A DNA stretch of 64,000 bases from Styela clava. Taxonomy: Eukaryota; Chordata; Ascidiacea; Stolidobranchia; Styelidae. Positions 8,987-18,363 of this stretch are shown here, piece after piece; position 1 is the first letter of the stretch, and the number at the start of each line of letters is the position of its first letter. The stretch is from positions 22,790,001 to 22,854,000 of the forward strand of contig NC_135253.1 of the NCBI RefSeq assembly GCF_964204865.1, given 5' to 3'. The translations under genes and the position numbers were made by a program. Under the pieces are notes generated by a model. That model did no database searches and was not told the origin of the DNA. It saw only the letters and a list, made by a program, of their open reading frames with translations.

Positions 8987-9058
8987 TAGCAGAGGATGGT
9001 TTCGATCCATCGACCTCTGGGTTATGAGCCCAGCACGCTTCCGCTGCGCCACTCTGTT
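8987..9058 (-). tRNA. Initiator tRNA-Met (CAU) (pair 20)
   Basis: One change: G2 to A, breaking acceptor pair 2:71. Confidence 0.75.
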
Positions 9059-9226
9059 GCTTGCATAATGCAACTTCCTCTTCTAATAATGAATAAACAA
9101 GATTTTATTACAGAACTTCAGTTTTCAACCTTTGTTTTCATAGGTGTTTTAAAAATGACTTCAAAATTTAATTTCGTCTTTCAAAGTTTAAACTAAAAAG
9201 TCGGGTAATTCAAAGGAAAGCTCCGA

Positions 9227-9376
9227 TGCTGTGAGCAGAATTCGAACTTGGGATTTAACGGCCATAACATGAGGTACTAACCACTATACGATCAAAGCAT
9301 CTTGACGCAGACGATGATTTCAATTCATCAAACTCTGGGTCATGGGCCCAGAACGTTTCCGCTTCGTCACTCTGCT
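9227..9376 (-). pseudogene. Relic iMet/His pair (12)
   Basis: His-like 9227-9298; iMet-like 9305-9376. Confidence 0.75.
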
Positions 9377-9447
9377 ACTCGGAAGACGGATCTGTCCTTC
9401 AAAATGTGGAGTTTCAAAAAAACAGCAAATGAAAATTAAATTACCGA

Positions 9448-9519
9448 TGCTGTGACCAGGATTCGAACCTGGGTTATCACGGCCACAACATGAGGTACTA
9501 ACCACTATACGATCACAGC
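9448..9519 (-). tRNA. tRNA-His (GUG) (pair 21)
   Basis: U30:G40 wobble, as in pair 9, from which it lies 5124 bp. Confidence 0.85.
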
Positions 9520-9523
9520 GTCT

Positions 9524-9595
9524 TAGCAGAGGATGGTTTCGATCCATCGACCTCTGGGTTATAAGCCCAGCACGCTTCCGCTGCGCCAATCTGCT
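9524..9595 (-). tRNA. Initiator-like tRNA, anticodon UAU (pair 21)
   Basis: C34 to U gives anticodon UAU (Ile AUA codon) in an initiator body; acceptor pair 7:66 is also broken. The only UAU copy. Confidence 0.55.
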
Positions 9596-9829
9596 GCTTG
9601 TATAATGCAACTTTCTCTTCTAATAAGAAATAAACAAGATTTTATTAGAGAACTTAAGTTTTTCATCTTTGTTTCCATAGGTGTTTTGAAAATGACTTCG
9701 AAATTTAAATTCGTCCTTCAAAGTTTAAACTAAAAAGTCGGGTAATTCTGTCAGACTGAAATATTGTCTGACAAATTCGTCCTACAAAATTTAAACTGAA
9801 AAGTCGGGTTATTCAAAGGAAAGCTCCGA

Positions 9830-9979
9830 TGCTGTGAGCAGAATTCGAACTTGGGTTATAACGGCCATAACATGAGGTACTAACCACTATGCGATAAAAG
9901 CATCTTGACGCAGACGATGATTTCAATTCATCAAACTCTGGGTCATGGTCCCAGAACGTTTCCGCTTCGCCACTCTGCT
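9830..9979 (-). pseudogene. Relic iMet/His pair (13)
   Basis: His-like 9830-9901; iMet-like 9908-9979. Confidence 0.75.
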
Positions 9980-10049
9980 ACTCGGAAGACGGATCTGTCC
10001 TTCAAAACGTGGAGTTTCAAAAAAACTGCAATGAAAATTAAATTACCGA

Positions 10050-10121
10050 TGCTGTGACCAGGATTCGAACCTGGGTTATCACGGCCACAACGTGAGGTAC
10101 TAACCACTATACGATCACAGC
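10050..10121 (-). tRNA. tRNA-His (GUG), consensus (pair 22)
   Basis: Consensus at every base. Confidence 0.92.
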
Positions 10122-10125
10122 GTCT

Positions 10126-10197
10126 TAGCAGAGGATGGTTTCGATCCGTCGGCCTATGGATTATGAGCCCAGCACGCTTCCGCTGCGCCACTCTGCT
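10126..10197 (-). tRNA. Initiator-like tRNA-Met (CAU), variant (pair 22)
   Basis: Pair-10 class changes in the anticodon and T stems. Confidence 0.45.
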
Positions 10198-10351
10198 ACT
10201 TACACAATGCAAATTCCGCTTCTAATAATCAATCAAACTCTGGGTTATGAGCCCAGCACGTTTCCGCTTCGCCACTCTGCTAATCGGAATACGGAGTTGT
10301 CCTTCAAAACGTGGAGTTTCAAAAAAAACGCAATGAAAATTAAATTACCGA

Positions 10352-10423
10352 TGCTGTGACCAGGATTCGAACCTGGGTTATCACGGCCACAACGTGAGGT
10401 ACTAACCACTATACGATCACAGC
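10352..10423 (-). tRNA. tRNA-His (GUG), consensus (pair 23)
   Basis: Consensus at every base. Confidence 0.92.
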
Positions 10424-10427
10424 GTTT

Positions 10428-10499
10428 TAGCAGAGGATGGTTTAGATCCATCGCCCTCTTGGTTATGAGACCAGCACGCTTCCGCTGCGCCACTCTGCT
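10428..10499 (-). tRNA. Initiator-like tRNA-Met (CAU), class B variant (pair 23)
   Basis: Class B plus one more anticodon-stem change. Confidence 0.45.
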
Positions 10500-10653
10500 A
10501 CTTACACAATGCAAATTCCGCTTCTAATTATCAATCAAACTCTGGGTTATCAGACCAGCACGTTTCCGCTTCGCCACTCTGCTACTCGGAATACGGAGTT
10601 GTCCTTCAAAACGTGGAGTTTCAAAAAAACAGCATTTAAAAGGTAATTTCCGA

Positions 10654-10725
10654 TGCTGTGACCAGGATTCGAACCTGGGTTATCACGGCCACAACGTGAG
10701 GTACTAACCACTATACGATCACAGC
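10654..10725 (-). tRNA. tRNA-His (GUG), consensus (pair 24)
   Basis: Consensus at every base. Confidence 0.92.
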
Positions 10726-10729
10726 GTTT

Positions 10730-10801
10730 TAGCAGAGGATGGTTTCGATCCATTGACCTCTGGGTTATGAGCCCAGCACGCTTCCGCTGCGCCACTCTGC
10801 T
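10730..10801 (-). tRNA. Initiator tRNA-Met (CAU) (pair 24)
   Basis: One change, breaking T-stem pair 49:65. Confidence 0.8.
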
Positions 10802-10973
10802 GCTTGCATAATGCAACTTCCTCTTCTAATAATGAATAAACAAGATTTTATTACAGAACTTTAGTTTTCAACCTTTGTTTTCATAGGTGTTTTGAGAATG
10901 ACTGACTTCAAAATTTAATTTCGTCTTTCAAAGTTTAAACTAAAAAGTCGGATAATTCAAAGGAAAGCTCCGA

Positions 10974-11123
10974 TGCTGTGAGCAGAATTCGAACTTGGGA
11001 TTTAACGGCCATAACATGAGGTACTAACCACTATACGATCAAAGCATCTCGACGCAGACGATGATTTCAATTCATCAAACTCTGGGTCATGGGCCCAGAA
11101 CGTTTCCGCTTCGTCACTCTGCT
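10974..11123 (-). pseudogene. Relic iMet/His pair (14)
   Basis: His-like 10974-11045; iMet-like 11052-11123. Confidence 0.75.
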
Positions 11124-11193
11124 ACTCGGAAGACGGATCTGTCCTTCAAAACGTGGAGTTTCAAAAAAACAGCAATGAAAATAAAATTACCGA

Positions 11194-11265
11194 TGCTGTG
11201 ACCAGGATTCGAACCTGGGTTATCACGGCCACAACGTGAGGTACTAACCACTATACGATCACAGC
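11194..11265 (-). tRNA. tRNA-His (GUG), consensus (pair 25)
   Basis: Consensus at every base. Confidence 0.92.
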
Positions 11266-11269
11266 GTCT

Positions 11270-11341
11270 TAGCAGAGGATGGTTCCGATCCATCGATCTC
11301 TGGGTTATGAGCCCAGCACGCTTCCGCTGCGCCACTCTGCT
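11270..11341 (-). tRNA. Initiator tRNA-Met (CAU), variant (pair 25)
   Basis: A58 to G and one variable-loop change. Otherwise consensus. Confidence 0.6.
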
Positions 11342-11509
11342 GCTTGCATAATGCAACTACCTCTTCTAATAATAAATAAACAATATTTTATTACAGAACT
11401 TCAGTTTTTCATCTTTGTTTTCATAGGTGTTTTGAAAATGACTTCGAAATTTAAATTCGTCCTTCAAAGTTTAAACTAAAAATTCGGGTAATTCAAAGGA
11501 AAGCTCCGA

Positions 11510-11656
11510 AGCTGTGAGCAGAATTTGAACTTGGGTTATAACGGCCATAACATGAGGTACTAACCACTATACGATCAAAGTTTGACGCAGATGATGATTC
11601 CAATTCATCAAACTCTGGGTCATGGGCCCAGAACGTTTCCGCTTCGCCACTCTGCT
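11510..11656 (-). pseudogene. Relic iMet/His pair (15)
   Basis: His-like 11510-11581; iMet-like 11585-11656. Confidence 0.75.
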
Positions 11657-11726
11657 ACTCGGAATACGGAGTTGTCCTTCAAAACGTGGCGTTTCAAAAA
11701 AACAGCATTGAAAATTAAATTACCGA

Positions 11727-11799
11727 TGCTGTGGACCAGGATTCGAACCTGGGTTATCACGGCCACAACGTGAGGTACTAACCACTATACGATCACAGC
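11727..11799 (-). tRNA. tRNA-His (GUG) with 1-nt insertion (pair 26)
   Basis: 73 nt: one extra base between the T stem and the acceptor 3' strand. Probably impaired. Confidence 0.55.
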
Positions 11800-11803
11800 G
11801 TAT

Positions 11804-11875
11804 TAGCAGAAGATGGTTTCGATCCATCGACCTCTGGGTTATGAGCCCAGCACGCTTCCGCTGCGCCACTCTGCT
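11804..11875 (-). tRNA. Initiator tRNA-Met (CAU) (pair 26)
   Basis: One change: G7:U66 wobble. Confidence 0.87.
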
Positions 11876-12042
11876 GCTTGCATAATGCAACTTCCTCTTC
11901 TAATAATAAATAAACATTATTTTATTACGGAACTCAAGTTTTTCATCTTTGTTTTCATAGGTGTTTTGAAAATGACTTCGAAATTTAAATTCGTCCTTCA
12001 AAGTTTAAACTAAAAAGTCGGGTAATTCAAAGAAAGCTCCGA

Positions 12043-12114
12043 TGCTGTGAGCAGAATTCGTACTTGGGGTATCACGGCCACAACGTGAGGTACTAACCAC
12101 TATACGATCACAGC
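12043..12114 (-). pseudogene. Hybrid tRNA-His, GUG, relic T arm (pair 27)
   Basis: The anticodon arm is of the intact class (GUG), but the T arm is of the relic class with loop TACGAAT. A third relic/intact recombinant. Confidence 0.6.
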
Positions 12115-12118
12115 GTCT

Positions 12119-12190
12119 TAGCAGAGGATGGTTTTGATCCATCGACCTCTGGGTTATGAGCCCAGCACGCTTCCGCTGCGCCAATCTGCT
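12119..12190 (-). tRNA. Initiator tRNA-Met (CAU), variant (pair 27)
   Basis: G57 to A in the T loop and a broken 7:66 pair. Confidence 0.55.
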
Positions 12191-12424
12191 GCTTGCATAT
12201 TGCAACTTTCTCTTCTAATAATAAATAAACAAGATTTCATTAGAGAACTTAAGTTTTTCATCTTTGTTTTCATAGGTGTTTTGAAAATGACTTCAAAGTT
12301 TAAATTCCTCCTTCAAAGTTTAAACTAAAAAGTCGGGTAATTCTGTCAGACTGAAATATTGTCTGACAAATTCGTCCTACAAAATTTAAACTGAAAAGTC
12401 GGGTTATTCAAAGGAAAGCTCCGA

Positions 12425-12574
12425 TACTGTGAGCAGAATTCGAACTTTGGTTATAACGGCCATAACATGAGGTACTAACCACTATGCGATAAAAGCATCT
12501 TGACGCAGACGATGATTTCAATTCATCAAACTCTGAGTCATGGTCCCAGAACGTTTCCGCTTCGCCACTCTGCT
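12425..12574 (-). pseudogene. Relic iMet/His pair (16)
   Basis: His-like 12425-12496; iMet-like 12503-12574. Confidence 0.75.
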
Positions 12575-12644
12575 ACTCGGAAGACGGATCTGTCCTTCAA
12601 AACGTGGAGTTTCAAAAAAACTGCAATGAAAATTAAATTACCGA

Positions 12645-12716
12645 TGCTGTGACCCGGATTCGAACCTGGGTTATCACGGCCACAACGTGAGGTACTAACC
12701 ACTATACGATCACAGC
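12645..12716 (-). tRNA. tRNA-His (GUG) (pair 28)
   Basis: One T-stem mismatch (51:63). Confidence 0.8.
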
Positions 12717-12720
12717 GTCT

Positions 12721-12792
12721 TAGCAGAGGATGGTTTCGATCCATCGACCTCTGGGTTATGAGCCCAGCACGCTTCCGCTGCGCCACTCTGCT
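12721..12792 (-). tRNA. Initiator tRNA-Met (CAU), consensus (pair 28)
   Basis: Consensus at every base. Confidence 0.93.
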
Positions 12793-12960
12793 GCTTGCAT
12801 AATGCAACTTCCTCTTCTAATAATAAATAAACATTATTTTATTACAGAACTTAAGTTTTTCATCTTTGTTTTCATAGGTGTTTTGGAAATGACTTCGAAA
12901 TTTTAATTCGTCCTTCAAAGTTTAAACTAAAAATTCGGGTAATTCAGAGGAAAGCTCCGA

Positions 12961-13110
12961 TGCTGTGAGCAGAATTCGAACTTGGGTTATAACGGCCATA
13001 ACATGATGTACTAACCACTATACGATCAAAGCATTTTGACTCAGATGATGATTTCAATTCATCAAATTCTGGGTCATGGGCCCAGAACGTTTCCGCTTCG
13101 CCACTCTGCT
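12961..13110 (-). pseudogene. Relic iMet/His pair (17)
   Basis: His-like 12961-13032; iMet-like 13039-13110. Confidence 0.75.
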
Positions 13111-13181
13111 ACTCGGAATACGGAGTTGTCCTTCAAAACGTGGAGTTTAAAAAAAAAACGCAATGAAAATTAAATTACCGA

Positions 13182-13253
13182 TGCTGTGACCAGGATTCGA
13201 ACCTGGGTTATCACGGCCACAACGTGAGGAACTAACCACTATACGATCACAGC
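13182..13253 (-). tRNA. tRNA-His (GUG) (pair 29)
   Basis: A24 to U breaks one D-stem pair (11:24). This change recurs in seven copies, all next to CGU initiators. Confidence 0.75.
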
Positions 13254-13257
13254 GTTT

Positions 13258-13329
13258 TAGCAGAGGATGGTCTCGATCCATCGACATCTGGGTAACGAGA
13301 CCAGCACGCTTCCGCTGCGCCACTCTGCT
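13258..13329 (-). tRNA. Initiator-like tRNA, anticodon CGU (pair 29)
   Basis: Reference for the CGU class. The loop is CTCGTTA (A35 to G, A37 to U), pair 31:39 is broken and the base after the anticodon stem is changed. A1:U72, A54 and A60 are intact. CGU reads ACG (Thr). One extra T-loop change here. Confidence 0.45.
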
Positions 13330-13483
13330 ACTTACACAACGCAAATTCCGCTTCTAATAATCAATCAAACTCTGGGTTATGAGCCCAGCACGTTTCCGCT
13401 TCGCCACTCTGCTAATCGGAATACGGAGTTGTCCTTCAAAACGTGGAGTTTCAAAAAAAACGCAATGAAAATTAAATTACCGA

Positions 13484-13555
13484 TGCTGTGACCAGGATTC
13501 GAACCTGGGTTATCACGGCCACAACGTGAGGTACTAACCACTATACGATCACAGC
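13484..13555 (-). tRNA. tRNA-His (GUG), consensus (pair 30)
   Basis: Consensus at every base. Confidence 0.92.
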
Positions 13556-13559
13556 GTTT

Positions 13560-13631
13560 TAGCAGAGGATGGTTTAGATCCATCGCCCTCTGGGTTATGA
13601 GACCAGCACGCTTCCGCTGCGCCACTCTGCT
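13560..13631 (-). tRNA. Initiator-like tRNA-Met (CAU), class B variant (pair 30)
   Basis: Class B changes only. Confidence 0.5.
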
Positions 13632-13785
13632 ACTTACACAACGCAAATTCCGCTTCTAATTATCAATCAAACTCTGGGTTATCAGACCAGCACGTTTCCG
13701 ATTCGCCACTCTGCTACTCGGAATACGGAGTTGTCCTTCAAAACGTGGAGTTTCAAAAAAACAGCATTTAAAAGGTAATTTCCGA

Positions 13786-13857
13786 TGCTGTGACCAGAAT
13801 TCGAACCTGGGTTATCACGGCCACAACGTGAGGTACTAACCACTATACGATCACAGC
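13786..13857 (-). tRNA. tRNA-His (GUG) (pair 31)
   Basis: C61 to U makes the normally invariant G53:C61 pair a wobble. Confidence 0.8.
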
Positions 13858-13861
13858 GTTT

Positions 13862-13933
13862 TAGCCGAGGATGGTTTCGATCCATCGACTTCTGGGTTAT
13901 GAGCCCAGCACGCTTCCGCTGCGCCACTCTGCT
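13862..13933 (-). tRNA. Initiator tRNA-Met (CAU), variant (pair 31)
   Basis: Two changes: acceptor mismatch at 4:69 and one variable-loop base. Confidence 0.65.
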
Positions 13934-14101
13934 ACTCACACAATGCAAATTCCGCTTCTAATAATGAATAAACGTGATTTTATTACAGAACTTAAGTTTT
14001 CAACCTTTGTTTTCATAGGTGTTTTGAAAATGACTTCGAAATTTAAATTCGTCCTTCAAAGTTTAAACTAAAAAGTCTGGTAATTCAGAGGAAAGCTCCG
14101 A

Positions 14102-14251
14102 TGCTGTGAGCAGAATTCGAACTTGGGTTATAACGGCCATAACATGATGTACTAACCACTATACGATCAAAGCATTTTGACGCAGATGATGATTTCAATT
14201 CATCAAATTCTGGGTCATGGGCCCAGAACGTTTCCGCTTCGCCACTCTGCT
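14102..14251 (-). pseudogene. Relic iMet/His pair (18)
   Basis: His-like 14102-14173; iMet-like 14180-14251. Confidence 0.75.
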
Positions 14252-14322
14252 ACTCGGAATACGGAGTTGTCCTTCAAAACGTGGAGTTTAAAAAAAAAAC
14301 GCAATGAAAATTAAATTACCGA

Positions 14323-14394
14323 TGCTGTGACCAGGATTCGAACCTGGGTTATCACGGCCACAACGTGAGGTACTAACCACTATACGAACACAGC
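14323..14394 (-). tRNA. tRNA-His (GUG) (pair 32)
   Basis: A7 to U breaks acceptor pair 7:66. Confidence 0.75.
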
Positions 14395-14398
14395 GTTT

Positions 14399-14470
14399 TA
14401 GCAGAGGATGGTTTCGATCCATCGACATCTGGGTAACGAGACCAGCACGCTTCCGCTGCGCCACTCTGCT
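14399..14470 (-). tRNA. Initiator-like tRNA, anticodon CGU (pair 32)
   Basis: CGU class, no further changes seen. Confidence 0.45.
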
Positions 14471-14624
14471 ACTTACACAATGCAAATTCCGCTTCTAATA
14501 ATCAATCAAACTCTGGGTTATGAGTCCAACACGTTTCCGCTTCGCCACTCTGCTAATCGGAATACGGAGTTGTCCTTCAAAACGTGGAGTTTCAAAAAAA
14601 ACGCAATGAAAATTAAATTACCGA

Positions 14625-14696
14625 TGCTGTGACGAGGATTTGAACCTGGGTTATCACGGCCACAACGTGAGGTACTAACCACTATACGATCACAGC
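14625..14696 (-). tRNA. tRNA-His (GUG), variant (pair 33)
   Basis: G57 to A and a C50:C64 mismatch. The same two changes recur in pairs 43, 46, 55 and 66. Confidence 0.6.
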
Positions 14697-14700
14697 GTTT

Positions 14701-14772
14701 TAGCAGAGGATGGTTTCCATCCATCGACCTCTGGGTTATGAGACCAGCACGCTTCCGCTGCGCCACTCTGCT
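14701..14772 (-). tRNA. Initiator-like tRNA-Met (CAU), class C variant (pair 33)
   Basis: Reference for class C: C56 to G in the T loop and a broken 31:39 pair; CAU kept. Confidence 0.5.
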
Positions 14773-14926
14773 ACTTACACAATGCAAATTCCGCTTCTAA
14801 TTATCAATCAAACTCTGGGTTATCAGACCAGCAGGTTTCCGCTTCGCCACTCTGCTACTCGGAATACGGAGTTGTCCTTCAAAACGTGGAGTTTCAAAAA
14901 AACAGCATTTAAAAGGTAATTTCCGA

Positions 14927-14998
14927 TGCTGTGACCAGGATTCGAACCTGGGTTATCACGGCCACAACGTGAGGTACTAACCACTACACGATCACAGC
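14927..14998 (-). tRNA. tRNA-His (GUG) (pair 34)
   Basis: A12 to G, giving a G:U wobble in the D stem. Recurs in nine copies, all next to consensus-class iMet. Confidence 0.87.
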
Positions 14999-15002
14999 GT
15001 TT

Positions 15003-15074
15003 TAGCAGAGGATGGTTTCGATCCATCGACCTCTAGGTTATGAGCCCAGCACGCTTCCGCTGCGCCACTCTGCT
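15003..15074 (-). tRNA. Initiator tRNA-Met (CAU) (pair 34)
   Basis: One change: G29:U41 wobble. Confidence 0.85.
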
Positions 15075-15242
15075 GCTTGCATAACGCAACTTCCTCTTCT
15101 AATAATGAATAAACAAGATTTTATTACAGAACTTCAGTTTTCAACCTTTGTTTTCATAGGTGTTTTGAAAATGACTTCAAAATTTAATTTCGTCTTTCAA
15201 AATTTAAATTAAAAAGTTGGATAATTCAAAGGAAAGCTCCGA

Positions 15243-15392
15243 TGCTGTGAGCAGAATTCGAACTTGGGATTTAACGGCCATAACATGAGGTACTAACCAC
15301 TATACGATCAAAGCATCTTGACGCAGACGATGATTTCAATTCATCAAACTCTGGATCATGGGCCCAGAACGTTTCCGCTTCGTCACTCTGCT
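15243..15392 (-). pseudogene. Relic iMet/His pair (19)
   Basis: His-like 15243-15314; iMet-like 15321-15392. Confidence 0.75.
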
Positions 15393-15463
15393 ACTCGGAA
15401 GACGGATCTGTCCTTCAAAACGTGGAGTTTCTAAAAAAACAGCAATGAAAATCAAATTACCGA

Positions 15464-15535
15464 TGCTGTGACCAGGGTTCGAACCTAGGTTATCACGGCC
15501 ACAACGTGAGGTACTAACCACTATACGATCACAGT
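15464..15535 (-). tRNA. tRNA-His (GUG), variant (pair 35)
   Basis: Three changes, including G1 to A, which removes the first acceptor pair. Confidence 0.5.
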
Positions 15536-15539
15536 GTTT

Positions 15540-15611
15540 TAGCAGAGGATGGTTTCGATCCATCGACCTCTGGGTTATGAGAACAGCACGCTTCCGCTTC
15601 GCCACTCTGCT
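15540..15611 (-). tRNA. Initiator-like tRNA-Met (CAU), variant (pair 35)
   Basis: Two of the three anticodon-stem G:C pairs are lost; one D-arm change. Confidence 0.45.
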
Positions 15612-15765
15612 ACTTACACAATGCAAATTCCGCTTCTAATTATCAATCAAACTCTGGGTTATCAGACCAGTAGGTTTCCGCATCGCCACTCTGCTACTCG
15701 GAATACGGAGTTGTCCTTCAAAACGTGGAGTTTCAAAAAAACAGCATTTAAAAGGTAATTTCCGA

Positions 15766-15837
15766 TGCTGTGACAAGGATTCGAATCTGGGTTATCACGG
15801 CCACAACGTGAGGTACTAACCACTATACGATCCCAGC
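15766..15837 (-). tRNA. tRNA-His (GUG), variant (pair 36)
   Basis: Three mismatches: two in the T stem and one in the acceptor. Confidence 0.5.
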
Positions 15838-15841
15838 GTTT

Positions 15842-15913
15842 TAGCAGAGGATGGTTTCGATCCATCGACCTCTGGGTTATGAGCCCAGCACGCTTCCGCT
15901 GCGCCACTCTGCT
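15842..15913 (-). tRNA. Initiator tRNA-Met (CAU), consensus (pair 36)
   Basis: Consensus at every base, next to a damaged tRNA-His. Confidence 0.93.
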
Positions 15914-16081
15914 GCTTGCATAATGCAACTTCCTCTTCTAATAATGAATAAACAAGATTTTATTACAGAACTTCAGTTTTCAACCTTTGTTTTCATAGGT
16001 GTTTTGAAAATGACTTCAAAATTTAATTTCGTCTTTCAAAGTTTAAACTAAAAAGTCGGATAATTCAAAGGAAAGCTCCGA

Positions 16082-16231
16082 TGCTGTGAGCAGAATTCGA
16101 ATTTGGGATTTAACGGCCATAACATGAGGTACTAACCACTATACGATCAAAGCATCTTGACGCAGACGATGATTTCAATTCATCAAACTCTGGGTCATGG
16201 GTCCAGAACGTTTCCGCTTCGTCACTCTGCT
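16082..16231 (-). pseudogene. Relic iMet/His pair (20)
   Basis: His-like 16082-16153; iMet-like 16160-16231. Confidence 0.75.
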
Positions 16232-16303
16232 ACTCGGAAGACGGATCTGTCCTTCAAAACGTGGAGTTTCAAAAAAAAACAGCAATGAAAATTAAATTAC
16301 CGA

Positions 16304-16375
16304 TGCTGTGACCAGGATTCGAACCTAGGTTATCACGGCCACAACGTGAGGTACTAACCACTATACGATCACAGC
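16304..16375 (-). tRNA. tRNA-His (GUG) (pair 37)
   Basis: One change: U50:G64 wobble in the T stem. Confidence 0.87.
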
Positions 16376-16379
16376 GTCT

Positions 16380-16451
16380 TAGCAGAGGATGGTTTCGATC
16401 CATCGACCTCTGGGTTATGAGCCCAGCACGCTTCCGCTGCGCCACTCTGCT
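16380..16451 (-). tRNA. Initiator tRNA-Met (CAU), consensus (pair 37)
   Basis: Consensus at every base. Confidence 0.93.
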
Positions 16452-16619
16452 GCTTGCATAATGCAACTTCCTCTTCTAATAATGAATAAACAAGATTTTA
16501 TTACAGAACTTCAGTTTTCAACCTTTGTTTTCATAGGTGTTTTGAAAATGACTTCGAAATTTAAATTCGTCCTTCAAAGTTTAAACTAAAAAGTCGGGTA
16601 ATTCAGAGGAAAGCTCCGA

Positions 16620-16769
16620 TGCTGTGAGCAGAATTCGAACTTGGGTTATAACGGCCATAACATGATGTACTAACCACTATACGATCAAAGCATTTTGACG
16701 CAGATGATGATTTCAATTCATCAAATTCTGGGTCATGGGCCCAGAACGTTTCCGCTTCGCCACTCTGCT
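16620..16769 (-). pseudogene. Relic iMet/His pair (21)
   Basis: His-like 16620-16691; iMet-like 16698-16769. Confidence 0.75.
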
Positions 16770-16839
16770 ACTCGGAATACGGAGTTGTCCTTCAAAACGT
16801 GGAGTTTAAAAAAAAACGCAATGAAAATTAAATTTCCGA

Positions 16840-16911
16840 TGCTGTGACCAGGATTCGAACCTGGGTTATCACGGCCACAACGTGAGGAACTAACCACTAT
16901 ACGATCACAGC
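16840..16911 (-). tRNA. tRNA-His (GUG) (pair 38)
   Basis: A24 to U as in pair 29. Confidence 0.75.
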
Positions 16912-16915
16912 GTTT

Positions 16916-16987
16916 TAGCAGAGGATGGTTTCGATCCATCGACATCTGGGTAACGAGACCAGCATGCTTCCGCTGCGCCACTCTGCT
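16916..16987 (-). tRNA. Initiator-like tRNA, anticodon CGU (pair 38)
   Basis: CGU class plus one D-arm change. Confidence 0.45.
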
Positions 16988-17141
16988 ACTTACACAACGC
17001 AAATTCCGCTTCTAATAATCAATCAGACTCTGGGTTATGAGCCCAGCACGTTTCCGCTTCGCCACTCTGCTAATCGGAATACGAAGTTGTCCTTCAAAAC
17101 GTGGAGTTTCAAAAAAAACGCAATGAAAATTAAATTACCGA

Positions 17142-17213
17142 TGCTGTGACCAGGAGTCGAACCTGGGTTATCACGGCCACAACGTGAGGTACTAACCACT
17201 ATACGATCACAGC
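17142..17213 (-). tRNA. tRNA-His (GUG) (pair 39)
   Basis: One T-loop change at position 59. Confidence 0.8.
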
Positions 17214-17217
17214 GTTT

Positions 17218-17289
17218 TAGCAGAGGATGGTTTAGATCCATTGCCCTCTGGGTTATGAGACCAGCACGCTTCCGCTGCGCCACTCTGCT
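17218..17289 (-). tRNA. Initiator-like tRNA-Met (CAU), class B variant (pair 39)
   Basis: Class B plus one variable-loop change. Confidence 0.5.
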
Positions 17290-17443
17290 ACTTACACAAC
17301 GCAAATTCCGCTTCTAATTATCAATCAAACTCTGGGTTATCAGACCAGCACGTTTCCGCTTCGCCACTCTGCTACTCGGAATACGGAGTTGTCCTTCAAA
17401 ACGTGGAGTTTCAAAAAAACAGCATTTAAAAGGTAATTTCCGA

Positions 17444-17515
17444 TGCTGTGACCAGAATTCGAACCTGGGTTATCACGGCCACAACGTGAGGTACTAACCA
17501 CTATACGATCACAGC
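17444..17515 (-). tRNA. tRNA-His (GUG) (pair 40)
   Basis: G53:U61 wobble as in pair 31. Confidence 0.8.
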
Positions 17516-17519
17516 GTTT

Positions 17520-17591
17520 TAGCAGAGGATGGTTTCGATCCATCAACCTCTGGGTTATGAGCCCAGCACGCTTCCGCTGCGCCACTCTGCT
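17520..17591 (-). tRNA. Initiator tRNA-Met (CAU) (pair 40)
   Basis: One change, in the variable loop. Confidence 0.88.
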
Positions 17592-17759
17592 ACTCACACA
17601 ATGCAAATTCCGCTTCTAATAATGAATAAACAAGATTTTATTACAGAACTTCAGTTTTCAACCTTTGTTTTCATAGGTGTTTTGAAAATGACCTCAAAAT
17701 TTAATTTCGTCTTTCAAAGTTTAAACTAAAAAGTCGGGTAATTCAAAGGAAAGCTCCGA

Positions 17760-17909
17760 TGCTGTGAGCAGAATTCGAACTTGGGATTTAACGGCCATAA
17801 CATGAAGTACTAACCACTATACGATCAAAGCATCTTGACGCAGACGATGATTTCAATTCATCAAACTCTGGGTCATGGGCCCAGAACGTTTCCGCTTCGT
17901 CACTCTGCT
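17760..17909 (-). pseudogene. Relic iMet/His pair (22)
   Basis: His-like 17760-17831; iMet-like 17838-17909. Confidence 0.75.
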
Positions 17910-17979
17910 ACTCGGAAGACGGATCTGTCCTTCAAAACGTGGAGTTTCAAAAAAATAGCAATGAAAATTAAATTACCGA

Positions 17980-18051
17980 TGCTGCGACCAGGATTCGAAT
18001 CTGGGTTATCACGGCCACAACGTGAGGTACTAACCACTATACGATCACAGC
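17980..18051 (-). tRNA. tRNA-His (GUG), variant (pair 41)
   Basis: A53:C61 mismatch and a U5:G68 wobble. Confidence 0.65.
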
Positions 18052-18055
18052 GTCT

Positions 18056-18127
18056 TAGCAGAGGATGGTTTCGATCCATCGATCTCTGGGTTATGAGACC
18101 AGCACGCTTCCGCTGCGCCACTCTGCT
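18056..18127 (-). tRNA. Initiator-like tRNA-Met (CAU), variant (pair 41)
   Basis: Broken 31:39 pair and one variable-loop change; T loop intact. Confidence 0.55.
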
Positions 18128-18363
18128 GCTTGCATAATGCAACTTCCTCTTCTAATAATAAATAAACCAGATTTTATTACAGAACTTCAGTTTTTCTGGT
18201 CACAATGCAAATTTCGCTTCTAATAATGAATAAACGTGATTTTATTACAGAACTTAAGTTTTCAACCTTTGTTTTTATAGGTGTTTTGAAAATGACTTCG
18301 AAATTTAAATTCGTCCTTCAAAGTTTAAACTAAAAAGGTTGGTAATTCAGAGGAAAGCTCCGA

